Below are positions 41,265 through 49,659 of a stretch of 64,000 bases of DNA, one piece after another. The stretch covers positions 1 to 64,000 of the forward strand of contig JAGNLJ010000012.1 in the NCBI GenBank assembly GCA_017999645.1, read 5' to 3'. Both the position numbers and the translations under genes were made by a program. Source of the DNA: Alphaproteobacteria bacterium. Its GTDB lineage: Bacteria; Pseudomonadota; Alphaproteobacteria; Micavibrionales; Micavibrionaceae. Below the pieces are notes generated by a model that was given only the letters and a program-made list of their open reading frames with translations, was not told the DNA's origin and searched no databases. Position 1 is the first letter of the stretch. Every line of letters begins with the position of its first letter.

Positions 41265-42107
41265 ATGCCAGAGCTTCCCGAAGTTGAAACCGTCCGCCGG
41301 GGCCTGGAGCCCGCTCTTCTGGGGCGGCGTATCAAGGACGTTATCCTGCGCCGTCCTGATTTGCGCGGTGCCTTTCCGAAAAATTTCCGCCAGGAAATAT
41401 CCGGCCAGAAAGTCATGAAGCTGGAGCGGCGGGGGAAATACATTCTTGCGGTTCTTGAAAACGGCGAGGGGTTCGGCCTGCATCTCGGCATGTCGGGGCG
41501 CATCAAAATCCAGGCGCCTTCCAGGGATCAGGATTTCGGTTTGCATGATCATGTTATTTTCGTGATGGAAGACGACGTAAAAATTATTTTTAACGACCCG
41601 CGCCGTTTCGGGCAGCTCTTCAAAATCGGACCGCACTGGGACTCGGAAAAGCCGTTTGCGAAAATGGGACCCGAGCCGCTCGATGAAAATTTTCTGAAAA
41701 CGGGGTTCGGTGTGAAGCTGAAAAATAAAAAAGCGCCGATCAAAACTGCTTTGCTGGATCAGAATATTGTTGCCGGCGTTGGAAATATTTATGCGTGCGA
41801 GGCGCTTTTTGAGGCCGGAATTTCTCCTCTTAAAAAAGCGGGTGCGGTCAGCAGTGCGCAAATTGAAAAACTTGTGCGCGCGATTCAGAGTGTTTTAAAC
41901 AAGGCGATCAAGGCGGGCGGAAGCACGCTGCGCGACCATAGAAAAACCAACGGCGAGATGGGCTATTTCCAGCATCATTTTTCCGTGTATGATCGCGAGG
42001 GTAAGGCCTGCCCGGGCTGTGGTTGCAATATTGCTAAAACCGGCGGAATTCGCCGCATAGCACAGGCCGGGCGCTCAACATTTTACTGTCCGAGGAAGCA
42101 AAAATGA
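41265..42107 (+). CDS. mutM: Formamidopyrimidine-DNA glycosylase (Fpg)
   Basis: MutM excises 8-oxoguanine and other oxidised purines. The 280 residues start MPELPEVETVRRGL, giving the catalytic Pro2 and Glu3. The conserved Lys loop (RRGKYIL), the GVGNIYACEALF helix-two-turns-helix and a C-terminal zinc finger are present. In the finger, Cys249, Cys252 and Cys275 are in place, but the fourth position is Lys278 (YCPRK), and the spacing between pairs is longer than usual, with an extra Cys254 that could substitute. This is unusual and may reduce zinc binding. ATG 41265 follows the terminator; the next gene overlaps by four bases. Confidence 0.95.
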   Translation: MPELPEVETVRRGLEPALLGRRIKDVILRRPDLRGAFPKNFRQEISGQKVMKLERRGKYILAVLENGEGFGLHLGMSGRIKIQAPSRDQDFGLHDHVIFVMEDDVKIIFNDPRRFGQLFKIGPHWDSEKPFAKMGPEPLDENFLKTGFGVKLKNKKAPIKTALLDQNIVAGVGNIYACEALFEAGISPLKKAGAVSSAQIEKLVRAIQSVLNKAIKAGGSTLRDHRKTNGEMGYFQHHFSVYDREGKACPGCGCNIAKTGGIRRIAQAGRSTFYCPRKQK

Positions 42108-42505
42108 TTCGTAATATTCTGGTTGTCGCCGCGCTGATTTTTACCTGTGTTTCGGGGCCCGTTTTTGCTGCGGAAAATGCGCAAGGCACCACGACACCCG
42201 CGCGGTTTTTTTCCTCGATGCAGGATGTGCCTCTTGTCACAGGCTTGAGCGAACTCAGTGACCAGACTGTCACATTCGATAAACCGGAAGGACGGATTAT
42301 CGAGTCGGTTGCCGAAATTGAATCCGGGTCTTTCGACAGCGTGAAAAAATCTTATGAGACGACATTGCCGCAACTCGGCTGGAACAAAATCGCGGAAAAT
42401 TCCTATGCCCGCGAAAACGAATTTCTGCATCTGAATTTCGAAACCTATGACGGCAGAAATTTCGTACGCGTACTGGTCCGTCCGCAGGAGGGCGCTGCCC
42501 ATTAA
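42104..42505 (+). CDS. Small secreted protein, 133 aa
   Basis: A Sec signal (MIRNILVVAALIFTCVSGPVFA, cleaved after about residue 22) precedes a compact domain with a conserved-looking FFSSMQDVPLVTGLSELSDQ and FDKPEGRIIESVAEIESG. A C-terminal GRNFVRVLVRPQEG beta hairpin closes it. No family name can be given with confidence. It starts in the mutM stop region (ATGA overlap), so it is cotranscribed with mutM. It would act in the periplasm. Confidence 0.65.
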   Translation: MIRNILVVAALIFTCVSGPVFAAENAQGTTTPARFFSSMQDVPLVTGLSELSDQTVTFDKPEGRIIESVAEIESGSFDSVKKSYETTLPQLGWNKIAENSYARENEFLHLNFETYDGRNFVRVLVRPQEGAAH

Positions 42506-42532
42506 TTATGAATTTCAGGTGCAATCTGGCGC

Positions 42533-42561
42533 TTGACAGATGCCCCTGTGAGACGTACAAC
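42533..42561 (+). promoter_or_regulatory. Probable rpsT promoter
   Basis: TTGACA (42533-42538), a 17-base spacer and TACAAC (42556-42561) lie 44 bases before the rpsT start. Confidence 0.55.
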
Positions 42562-42604
42562 TTTGCAATCTTCATAGACAAATTTGGGTTACGGGTAGTT
42601 ACAA

Positions 42605-42883
42605 ATGGCGAATCACCGCTCTGCAAAAAAACGTTCCAAGCGCAACGCATCGCGCTCCAAAATCAATTCATCGCGCGTCAGCGCCATCCGCACTTCACTT
42701 AAGAAAGTCGAACAGGCGATCAGCGCCGGTAATGCTAAAGCAGCCGAAGAAGCGTTTAAAAAAGTGAAGCCCCAGATGGCCCGCGGTGTTTCCAAAGGCG
42801 TTCTGAAAAAGAGCACCGTTGCGCGAAAAATTTCGCGTCTCTCGGCCCGTATAAAAAATTTGAAAAAGACGGCCAAGGGTTAA
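42605..42883 (+). CDS. rpsT: 30S ribosomal protein S20
   Basis: The 92-residue, highly basic protein has the S20 start MANHRSAKKRSKRNASRSKINSS and the three long helices of the family, ending KKSTVARKISRLSARIKNLKK. The length is normal. It binds 16S rRNA early in assembly. It is monocistronic and directly precedes the presumed origin region. Confidence 0.97.
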   Translation: MANHRSAKKRSKRNASRSKINSSRVSAIRTSLKKVEQAISAGNAKAAEEAFKKVKPQMARGVSKGVLKKSTVARKISRLSARIKNLKKTAKG

Positions 42884-43388
42884 GCCGCAAGTCATCTTCA
42901 AGTAAAGCAAATTAATTACAACAGCTTGTATTGTTCTTGAGAAGTAATTCTTCAGGAAGAAAAAATATTTGCAAAAAAATTTGCAGTAAAAAAATTTCTT
43001 TTTTCATGTTCTCTATTTGGTCTTGTTGCCTGTGAATAAAATTTCGGTATGGTGATCAGACGCTGTGGATGAAAAAATTTTTCTGAGTTTGAGTTCGCCG
43101 CGAATTACTGTGTGAGAATTTGAGAAACCGGATTTCGATTTTCGAATCGGTTTCCTGGAACCGGAAAAGAATAAGACGGTTCCGCGATAGGGGATTTAGC
43201 TGGGCTGGCTACAAGAGACCGGAACAAGGTTTCGCAGGGGGCACACTAACACCTTTTTATCACAGGCTGGAATTGACGAAAGGTGAACACCATCGTGTGT
43301 TTGCGTGATCTTTCGTGACGCTTTTGCGGCGTTTTTTCCGTCTGTGCAAACGATAAAACGAAACAATAAAAACTGGAGAGAATAAACC
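42884..43388. other. Candidate chromosomal origin or dnaA control region
   Basis: This 505-bp gap between rpsT and dnaA has no gene. It begins AT-rich (42958-43012, runs of A and T with a repeated TTTGCA), followed by DnaA boxes on the reverse strand: TGTGAATAA (43031-43039, exact TTATTCACA) and TGTGGATGA (43064-43072, one change). Inverted repeats such as TTCGATTTTCGAA lie further on. The combination fits an origin or autoregulatory region. Only two good boxes are seen, so it could be autoregulation only. Confidence 0.45.
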
Positions 43389-44828
43389 ATGTCTGAAATC
43401 GGGGGAAAAACGGCCTCATCCGTCGTTACCAATCTACAGCTGAAAGATACCGCGCTCGAGCCTACGCCGGAAATTATGACCACCTGGAAGCGCGTCCATA
43501 ACGGCATGCGCCAGGAATTCGGCGAAGCGATCTTCCGCAGCTGGCTGAAACCCCTCACACTTCAGGCTTATTATCACGGCACCATGGAAATTTCGGTCCC
43601 AACGCGTTTCATGCGCGACTGGATCCAGACTCATTATGCCGAGCGCATCCTTGAGATGTGCGGCACTGCAGACGCCGAGATCAAGCGTATTCAATTTGTA
43701 GTGGTTCAGTCCGGAGGCGCAGAGAGCGTTTTTGATTCGTCGAGCGAGCAGGCTGTCATTAGCACTGTTAAAGCCAACGAAAATCGCAAAACACAGATCG
43801 CGGAAATCGCATCGCCGCTCGATGCGCGCTTCAAGTTCGACACATTCGTGGTTGGAAAATCCAACGCACTGGCCCACGCCGCTGCCCGCCGGGTGGTGGA
43901 AAGCATGGCCGTGCCGTTCAACCCGCTCTTTATCTATGGCGGCGTCGGCCTCGGCAAAACGCATCTTATGCACGCCATCGCGCATGCGCTGGAGAGCCAC
44001 TGGCCGGATAAGGTCGTTATGTATCTCTCGGCCGAGAAATTCATGTACCAGTTCGTCAAGGCCTTGCGCGCCAATGACACGATGAATTTCAAGGACCAGT
44101 TCCGCTCGGTTGATGTCCTGATGATTGATGATATCCAGTTCATCACCGGCAAGGAATCGACGCAGGAAGAATTCTTCCATACATTCAATGCGCTGGTTGA
44201 CCAGAACAAGCAGATTATCATTTCAGCCGACAAGGCGCCTTCGGACCTGACGGGAATCGACGAGCGCCTGCGTTCACGCCTCGCCTGGGGTCTCGTGGCC
44301 GACATCCAGCCGACAAGCTATGAACTCCGACTCGGCATCCTTCAGAGCAAGCGCGCGCAGCTTCAGGCCAACGTGCCGGACAGCGTGCTGGAATTCCTTG
44401 CCCTTAAGGTCACCAGCAATATCCGTGAACTGGAAGGGGCATTGAACCGAATCGTCGCCCATTCCGATGTTGCAAAACAGGAAATCACCCTTGAATCGAC
44501 ACAGGAAGTGCTGCAGGATCTGCTCCGCTCGCATGACCGCCGGATTACGATTGACGAAATCCAGCGTAAAGTCGCCGAGCATTTCAATCTCCGCATGACT
44601 GACATGCATTCTGCCCGCCGTGCACGTAACGTTGCCCGTCCGCGCCAGATCGCCATGTACCTGGCCAAGCAACTGACCGCGCGTTCGTTGCCGGAAATTG
44701 GCCGCAAGTTCGGCGGTCGCGATCACACCACGGTCATGCATGCCGTCCGCAAGGTCGAGGAACTGATGACCGAGGACACCCAGATCGCGCAGGATGTCGA
44801 TGTCATCCGCCGCGCCCTGACCGGCTGA
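43389..44828 (+). CDS. dnaA: Chromosomal replication initiator DnaA
   Basis: The 479-residue protein has domain I (about 25-100, W-K-VHNGMRQEFGEAIFRSWLKPL), a linker, the AAA+ domain with Walker A GGVGLGKTHL and Walker B VLMIDDIQFITGK, and the C-terminal DNA-binding domain with the signature RARNVARPRQIAMYLAKQLT and GGRDHTTVMHAVRKVE. The length is normal. The AGGAGA-like box (TGGAGAGAATAAACC) precedes ATG 43389. The upstream region holds DnaA boxes. Unlike the common order, dnaN does not follow directly; the biotin genes intervene. Confidence 0.98.
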   Translation: MSEIGGKTASSVVTNLQLKDTALEPTPEIMTTWKRVHNGMRQEFGEAIFRSWLKPLTLQAYYHGTMEISVPTRFMRDWIQTHYAERILEMCGTADAEIKRIQFVVVQSGGAESVFDSSSEQAVISTVKANENRKTQIAEIASPLDARFKFDTFVVGKSNALAHAAARRVVESMAVPFNPLFIYGGVGLGKTHLMHAIAHALESHWPDKVVMYLSAEKFMYQFVKALRANDTMNFKDQFRSVDVLMIDDIQFITGKESTQEEFFHTFNALVDQNKQIIISADKAPSDLTGIDERLRSRLAWGLVADIQPTSYELRLGILQSKRAQLQANVPDSVLEFLALKVTSNIRELEGALNRIVAHSDVAKQEITLESTQEVLQDLLRSHDRRITIDEIQRKVAEHFNLRMTDMHSARRARNVARPRQIAMYLAKQLTARSLPEIGRKFGGRDHTTVMHAVRKVEELMTEDTQIAQDVDVIRRALTG

Positions 44829-44855
44829 TTAACGATAAAACAGGCTTAAGCTGGT

Positions 44856-44893
44856 GCGGACCATTGCCTCCTTGTGGTCCGCGCTTTCTTTTT
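44856..44893 (+). terminator. Terminator after dnaA
   Basis: GCGGACCA and TGGTCCGC form a perfect eight-base stem, followed by a T-rich run with five consecutive T. Confidence 0.88.
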
Positions 44894-44928
44894 GACTCCG
44901 TCTCTTCGGCTCATTAATCTCCAACCCT

Positions 44929-45969
44929 ATGACAAACATGACAAAAGAAACCGCCTGTTGTGGCGGCGGATGTGGCTCCGCAGCAAATGCGAATTTATCG
45001 CGTGACGCAGTTCGCGAACTTTACAACAGGCCCTTGCTTGACCTCGTGTACGAGGCGGCGGGCGTTCACCGCGCGAATTTCGATCATCATGAAATGCAGC
45101 TCTGCACGCTGCTGTCGATCAAGACCGGCGGTTGCCAGGAAGATTGTAAATATTGCTCGCAGTCGATTCATAACAATGCGGAGCTCGATAAAGAATTATT
45201 GCTGAAAACTGACAAGGTTCTGGAAGATGCGCGCAAGGCGCAGGATGCCGGCTCGACGCGCTTTTGCATGGGCGCGGCGTGGCCGCGCGTGACGGACGGG
45301 CGCGGATTCGACCGCGTGTTAGAGATGGTGAAGGGTGTTTCCGCCATGGGCATGGAGGCGTGCTGCACGCTCGGTATGCTGACCGAAGACCAGGCTAAGC
45401 GCCTGAAAGAGGCGGGGTTAACCGCTTACAACCACAATCTCGATACCTCTGAAGAATTCTACGATAAGATCATCACGACGCGGACCTACAAGGACCGCTT
45501 GGACACGATTGAGAATGTCGCGAAGGCGGGGATTTCCCTTTGCTGCGGGGGCATTCTCGGCATGGGTGAAAGCGCGGAAGACCGTATCGGCCTGCTGCAT
45601 AAGCTTGCGAATTTAAACCCGCAGCCCGAATCAGTGCCGATCAATATGCTGGTGCCTGTCGAGGGCACGCCGCTCGAGGAGCAAAAGCGCCTCGACGTAT
45701 TTGAATGGATTAGAACAATTGCCGTTGCGCGTATTTTGATGCCCCGGGCGATGGTGCGGCTGTCGGCGGGCCGCCTGGAGATTTCCCGCGAGGCGCAGGC
45801 CATGGCGTTCATGGCGGGTGCAAATGCGATTTTCACAGGCGAGAAATTGCTCACCACGCCGAACCCGGAAATGAACGAAGACAATGACCTGCTGAAAGAT
45901 CTCGGTCTTAAACCCCGCGCCCCGTACAAGGACGATGAGAAAGTTCAAGGAAAAGCTCGAGCAGCTTGA
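44929..45969 (+). CDS. bioB: Biotin synthase
   Basis: A radical-SAM enzyme that inserts sulfur into dethiobiotin. The radical-SAM motif is Cys69-x3-Cys73-x2-Cys76 in [13 protein letters not shown]. The [2Fe-2S] cluster ligands (Cys in GAAWP, CCTLG, LCCGG, Arg in RLSAGR) are all present. The extra N-terminal [10 protein letters not shown] stretch has three Cys and is not typical; it could be a metal-binding start or a false extension. It is the first gene of bioB-bioF-bioD-bioA; the 35-base overlap with bioF suggests translational coupling. Confidence 0.96.
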   Translation: MTNMTKETACCGGGCGSAANANLSRDAVRELYNRPLLDLVYEAAGVHRANFDHHEMQLCTLLSIKTGGCQEDCKYCSQSIHNNAELDKELLLKTDKVLEDARKAQDAGSTRFCMGAAWPRVTDGRGFDRVLEMVKGVSAMGMEACCTLGMLTEDQAKRLKEAGLTAYNHNLDTSEEFYDKIITTRTYKDRLDTIENVAKAGISLCCGGILGMGESAEDRIGLLHKLANLNPQPESVPINMLVPVEGTPLEEQKRLDVFEWIRTIAVARILMPRAMVRLSAGRLEISREAQAMAFMAGANAIFTGEKLLTTPNPEMNEDNDLLKDLGLKPRAPYKDDEKVQGKARAA

Positions 45970-47047
45970 TACCCAAAACAGGCTGCGTACCCTTAATTTG
46001 CCCCGCGGGATTGATTTCACGTCAAATGATTATCTTGGCCTGCGCGCGCACCCCAAACTGCGCGAGGCTGCTATTGCTGCGCTGGAAAGCGGGTTAGACA
46101 TCGGCGCGGGCGGCTCGCGCCTGTTGCGCGGGCACACGGAAAGCCATGCAGAGCTTGAGAACTTCGCTGCGCGTTATTTTGGTGCGGGAGGGGCTCTGTT
46201 TTTTGCGACGGGTTTCCAGGCGAATGCGGCAATTTTTGGAGCGCTGCCGGAGCGCGGCGACACGATTATTTTCGATGCGCTCATCCACGCGAGTGCGCGC
46301 GATGGCATTCAGGCCAGCAATGCCGCTCATGTGCGCGTGGCGCATAACGATCTCGATGCATTCGAGGACGCGCTGGAAAATGCGAAAGGCCAGCGCTGGA
46401 TCGCGGTGGAATCCGTTTATTCCATGGATGGCGATGTTGCGCCGCTGGCTGAGCTTCACAAGCTGGCGGAAAAATATGATGCCTACCTGATTGTCGACGA
46501 AGCGCACGGCACCGGTGTGTTCGGTGCGAACGGCAAGGGCGTGTCCGAAGGGCTGCCGCATGATCGGTTGATTACATTGCACACCTGCGGCAAGGCGTTA
46601 GGTGTCGCGGGCGGGCTGGTCTGCGCGTCGAAAGATGTCATCGATTATCTCATCAACAAAGCGCGGCCGTTCATTTATTCCACCGCGCCGATGCCGCTGC
46701 AGGCTGTGCTGGTGAAGCGCGCGCTGGAGCTTGTTCAGGAAGAGCCGGAGCGCAGGCAAAAACTGCATAAGCTTATGCATTACGCTACATCCGTTGATTT
46801 TCTTGACGGGCTTTTCGGTAATCATTTTTCTCCCATTTTGCCTGTTGTGGTCGGCGACGATGCTGCAGCATTGCGTTTTGCAGCAGGTTTGCAAAAAAAA
46901 GGTTTCGATGTGCGTGCCATCCGTCCACCGACGGTGCCGGAGAATACAGCGCGCCTACGTGTTTCGCTCAGCATCAATCTTACCGAACAGAATTTGCGTG
47001 ACCTGTCAGAGGCGATTTTACCCTTGCTGCGCCAGGAGGCCGCATGA
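45935..47047 (+). CDS. bioF: 8-amino-7-oxononanoate synthase
   Basis: A PLP enzyme that condenses pimeloyl-ACP or pimeloyl-CoA with L-alanine. The 370 residues show [28 protein letters not shown], the [10 protein letters not shown] motif and the PLP-binding Lys in [12 protein letters not shown]. The start ATG 45935 overlaps the end of bioB by 35 bases; the N-terminus [11 protein letters not shown] suits the family. It needs a pimeloyl donor; no bioC, bioH, bioW or bioI is in the window. Confidence 0.96.
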   Translation: MRKFKEKLEQLDTQNRLRTLNLPRGIDFTSNDYLGLRAHPKLREAAIAALESGLDIGAGGSRLLRGHTESHAELENFAARYFGAGGALFFATGFQANAAIFGALPERGDTIIFDALIHASARDGIQASNAAHVRVAHNDLDAFEDALENAKGQRWIAVESVYSMDGDVAPLAELHKLAEKYDAYLIVDEAHGTGVFGANGKGVSEGLPHDRLITLHTCGKALGVAGGLVCASKDVIDYLINKARPFIYSTAPMPLQAVLVKRALELVQEEPERRQKLHKLMHYATSVDFLDGLFGNHFSPILPVVVGDDAAALRFAAGLQKKGFDVRAIRPPTVPENTARLRVSLSINLTEQNLRDLSEAILPLLRQEAA

Positions 47048-47673
47048 GCAGCGCCTGCATCATCACCGGCACGGATACGAATGTCGGCAAGACGGTGGTC
47101 GCCGCCATGCTGACGCTGGCGCTCAAGGCGAATTACTGGAAACCCATTCAATGCGGCGTGGCGGAAGGTGTCGACACGAAACTTGTCCAGACATATACGG
47201 GGCTGCCGGAAGATCGTTTCTTCGCTGAGAAATATATTTTTACGGAAGCTCTCTCGCCGCACCGTGCCGCTGAAATTGATCATGTGAAAATCGATCTTGA
47301 GACATTGCAGCCGCCGGAATCGGACAGGCCGCTCCTGATCGAAGGGGCGGGGGGCCTCATGGTGCCTTTGACGCGCGGGGCGCTGCAGATCAATCATTTT
47401 GCGCGCTGGGGCGTGCCTGTCATTCTCTGCGCGCGCACGGGGCTAGGTACATTGAATCATACGTTAATGTCGGTCGAAGCGCTGAAGGCGCGGCAAATCC
47501 CCATTCACGGTATTGTTTTCGTCGGCGCTGAAAACCCGGACAATATCGAGACAATCGCGGAATTTACAGGCGAGAAAATTCTGGGGCGTATGCCGTTCCT
47601 TGCCGAAATTAACGAGCGAACCTTGATGCAGGCCTTTGCCGAGAATTTCAAGCTCAAGGATTTTGAGGGATGA
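47044..47673 (+). CDS. bioD: Dethiobiotin synthetase
   Basis: The enzyme closes the ureido ring using ATP and CO2. The 209 residues carry the P-loop GTDTNVGKT (8-16), the KPIQCG substrate loop (the usual KPVQTG is changed), and EGAGGLMVPL for ATP and metal. The start overlaps the bioF stop by four bases (ATGA) and bioA overlaps its stop likewise. The order fits a single biotin operon. Confidence 0.95.
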   Translation: MSSACIITGTDTNVGKTVVAAMLTLALKANYWKPIQCGVAEGVDTKLVQTYTGLPEDRFFAEKYIFTEALSPHRAAEIDHVKIDLETLQPPESDRPLLIEGAGGLMVPLTRGALQINHFARWGVPVILCARTGLGTLNHTLMSVEALKARQIPIHGIVFVGAENPDNIETIAEFTGEKILGRMPFLAEINERTLMQAFAENFKLKDFEG

Positions 47674-48998
47674 GCCAAGACTATTCAAAGATTTGGCATC
47701 CGTTTACGCAACATGCGCTGGCCGGACCCGAGGTGGAAATCGAGCGGACGGAGGGTGCGTATCTTTATGCGAAAGACGGGCGAAAAATTCTCGACGGCAT
47801 TTCGTCGTGGTGGGTGAATACGCACGGTCATTGTCATCCGGAGATTGTGAAAGCGGTTCAAGAGCAGGCTTCGAAGCTCGAGCAGGTGATTTTTGCAGGC
47901 TTTACGCATGCGCCCGCCGAGGAACTGGCCGAAAAATTGCTGCGCGTCACGAAGAACAATTTCCAGCATGTCTTTTATTCCGACAGCGGTTCGACGGCGG
48001 TCGAGGTTGCGCTGAAAATGGCGATCGGCTACTGGCAACACAGCGAAAAGCCTAGAAAAACCGTGGTTGCGCTGGAAGGCGGCTATCACGGCGACACGTT
48101 CGGCGGCATGTCGGCGGGCGGGCGCGGGCCGTTCAACGACGTCTATAAAGATTTCCTGTTTGATGTCGTTCACTTGCCGTTCGACGACATGGAAAAATCT
48201 TTCGAAAATGTTTTGAAGGGCGGCGATGTTGCGGCGCTCATTCTGGAGCCGCTGGTTCTCGCAGCAGGCGGGATGAAGTTTTATCCGCTTGAGACGCTGC
48301 AGAAACTTTCAGCGCTTTGCAAAAAATACGACACGCTCCTGATCGCCGATGAGGTGATGACAGGCTTTGGCCGGACGGGCACGATGTTCGCGTGCGAACA
48401 GGCGAATATCTGGCCAGATATCATGTGCCTGTCAAAGGGCCTTACGGGCGGGTTCTTGCCGATGGGTGCGACGCTGTGCACGTCCAAAATTTACGACGCG
48501 TTCTACAGACGCGACCGCAGCAAAATGTTTTTTCATTCCTCGTCTTACACAGGTAACGCGCTGGCTTGCGCGGCGGCGCTGGCGTCCTTGAAAATCTGGG
48601 AAAGCGAACCCGTCATGGCCCGGATCGCGGCCATTTCCGCGGCTCACAGGGGGGCGTCTGAACGCTTTCAAAAGCGTAAAGCCATTGAAAATATACGTAG
48701 TTTAGGCACGATTTTAGCCTTAGATGTCATTGCGAGCGAAGCGAAGCAATCCAGTTTTAAAGATGGGTTGCTTAGTCGCACTGCTCCTGGCAATGACGAA
48801 AAAGGGTATTTGAATTCTATAGGCCCCAAGCTCTATGAATTTTTCATGCAGCATAACGTTTTGTTGCGCCCGCTCGGTAATACGGTCTATATTTTGCCAC
48901 CTTATTGCATAACCGAAGAAGAGTTAGATCATGTCTACGGCATCATCGACATCGCCCTTGACCATCTCCGGGATGGAAGCGAACAACAGGCAGCATGA
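47670..48998 (+). CDS. bioA: DAPA aminotransferase with in-frame palindromic insertion
   Basis: BioA transaminates 8-amino-7-oxononanoate to 7,8-diaminopelargonate, using S-adenosylmethionine as donor in most family members. The 442 residues show YSKIWHPFTQ, SSWWVNTHGH, DSGSTAVEVALKMA, the Asp in IADEVMTGFGRTG and the PLP Lys in CLSKGLTGG. Residues 353-376 come from a 72-bp palindromic repeat (48726-48797) that keeps the frame and adds VIASEAKQSSFKDG-like sequence between LGTILALD and the C-terminal SIGPKLYEFF. The insertion lies at a probable surface loop, so the enzyme may still work. Confidence 0.93.
   Translation: MSQDYSKIWHPFTQHALAGPEVEIERTEGAYLYAKDGRKILDGISSWWVNTHGHCHPEIVKAVQEQASKLEQVIFAGFTHAPAEELAEKLLRVTKNNFQHVFYSDSGSTAVEVALKMAIGYWQHSEKPRKTVVALEGGYHGDTFGGMSAGGRGPFNDVYKDFLFDVVHLPFDDMEKSFENVLKGGDVAALILEPLVLAAGGMKFYPLETLQKLSALCKKYDTLLIADEVMTGFGRTGTMFACEQANIWPDIMCLSKGLTGGFLPMGATLCTSKIYDAFYRRDRSKMFFHSSSYTGNALACAAALASLKIWESEPVMARIAAISAAHRGASERFQKRKAIENIRSLGTILALDVIASEAKQSSFKDGLLSRTAPGNDEKGYLNSIGPKLYEFFMQHNVLLRPLGNTVYILPPYCITEEELDHVYGIIDIALDHLRDGSEQQAA
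48726..48797 (+). repeat. 72-bp palindromic element inside bioA
   Basis: Left arm GTCATTGCGAGCGAAGCGAA continues to AGCAATCC; the right arm GGGTTGCTTAGTCGCACTGC runs to GGCAATGAC. The arms pair imperfectly. The element is exactly 24 codons, has no stop in the used frame and encodes a SEAKQS peptide known from many dispersed bacterial repeats. It behaves like Rickettsia palindromic elements, which also enter coding sequences in frame. Confidence 0.88.
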
Positions 48999-49581
48999 AG
49001 CGCCGGTCCGCGATTTCCTGACCGATATCGTCCGCCGCCCCGAAGATCACGCCCGTTTCATGAATATGCTCTCGATGTTAGAGCATATGGGCAGCCGCAA
49101 GATCATGGTTTCGCAGATGAACCGCACGCTCACCGAGGATGTGCTCAAGCATCTCGCGGAAGAAGCGCGCCACGCCTATTTCTTCAAGCGCCAGGCCGAG
49201 CGCGTTGCGGGCAAAGCGCTGGACGGTTACACCGAAGACAACACGATGGAGCGCGTGCCGGCGCTGATGTATTTCGGGCGGCTGGATGCGGGTATTTCCG
49301 CGCAGGTGACGGATGAGGAAGCCTATCCATGGGTGTCCTTGATCATCGAGCTTCGCGCCTGCTGGCTGTATGAAATCTATAACGATGTCCTGTCGAAATC
49401 GGGCCTGAAACTCTCGCTCAAATCCCTGCTGGCGGAGGAGGACATGCACCTCGCCGAGATGTTCGGCATGTGCGGTGCGGACACCGAAAAACTGAAGCGC
49501 CTCAGCGCCTATGAAACGGAGCTTTTCGGGCGTCTCTGGAACAAGTTGTGCATAGCTTCGCCGGTGGCAAAAGCCGCGTGA
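48973..49581 (+). CDS. Ferritin-like diiron protein in the biotin operon
   Basis: The product of about 202 residues (from ATG 48973; ATG 48931 is an alternative) is all-helical, with a full ferritin-like ligand set in four helices: Glu37 (LEHMG), Glu64-x-x-His67 (EEARH), Glu126 or Glu134 (IIELRA, LYEIYN) and Glu156-x-x-His159 (EEDMH). Such sites bind two irons and activate oxygen in oxidases and oxygenases, or store iron. It overlaps the 3' end of bioA by 26 bases on the same strand. The pairing with a biotin operon that lacks any pimeloyl-forming gene suggests an oxidative role in making the pimeloyl precursor; that is inference. Confidence 0.65.
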   Translation: MEANNRQHEAPVRDFLTDIVRRPEDHARFMNMLSMLEHMGSRKIMVSQMNRTLTEDVLKHLAEEARHAYFFKRQAERVAGKALDGYTEDNTMERVPALMYFGRLDAGISAQVTDEEAYPWVSLIIELRACWLYEIYNDVLSKSGLKLSLKSLLAEEDMHLAEMFGMCGADTEKLKRLSAYETELFGRLWNKLCIASPVAKAA

Positions 49582-49590
49582 TTATTGGCT

Positions 49591-49618
49591 TTGTAGCCCT
49601 GAATCGCTGTGCTAGTAT
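49591..49618 (+). promoter_or_regulatory. Possible dnaN promoter
   Basis: TTGTAG (49591-49596), a 16-base spacer and TAGTAT (49613-49618) lie 41 bases before the dnaN start. Confidence 0.4.
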
Positions 49619-49659
49619 CTGATTCTCAAAATTAAACATAACACGAGAGTCCGACCCTC

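Noticed and set aside
41109..41861. 250-codon frame on the reverse strand over mutM
   Set aside because: It lies opposite a clear MutM; the predicted protein has no recognisable motif and is rich in residues that arise from the complement of the GC-rich gene.
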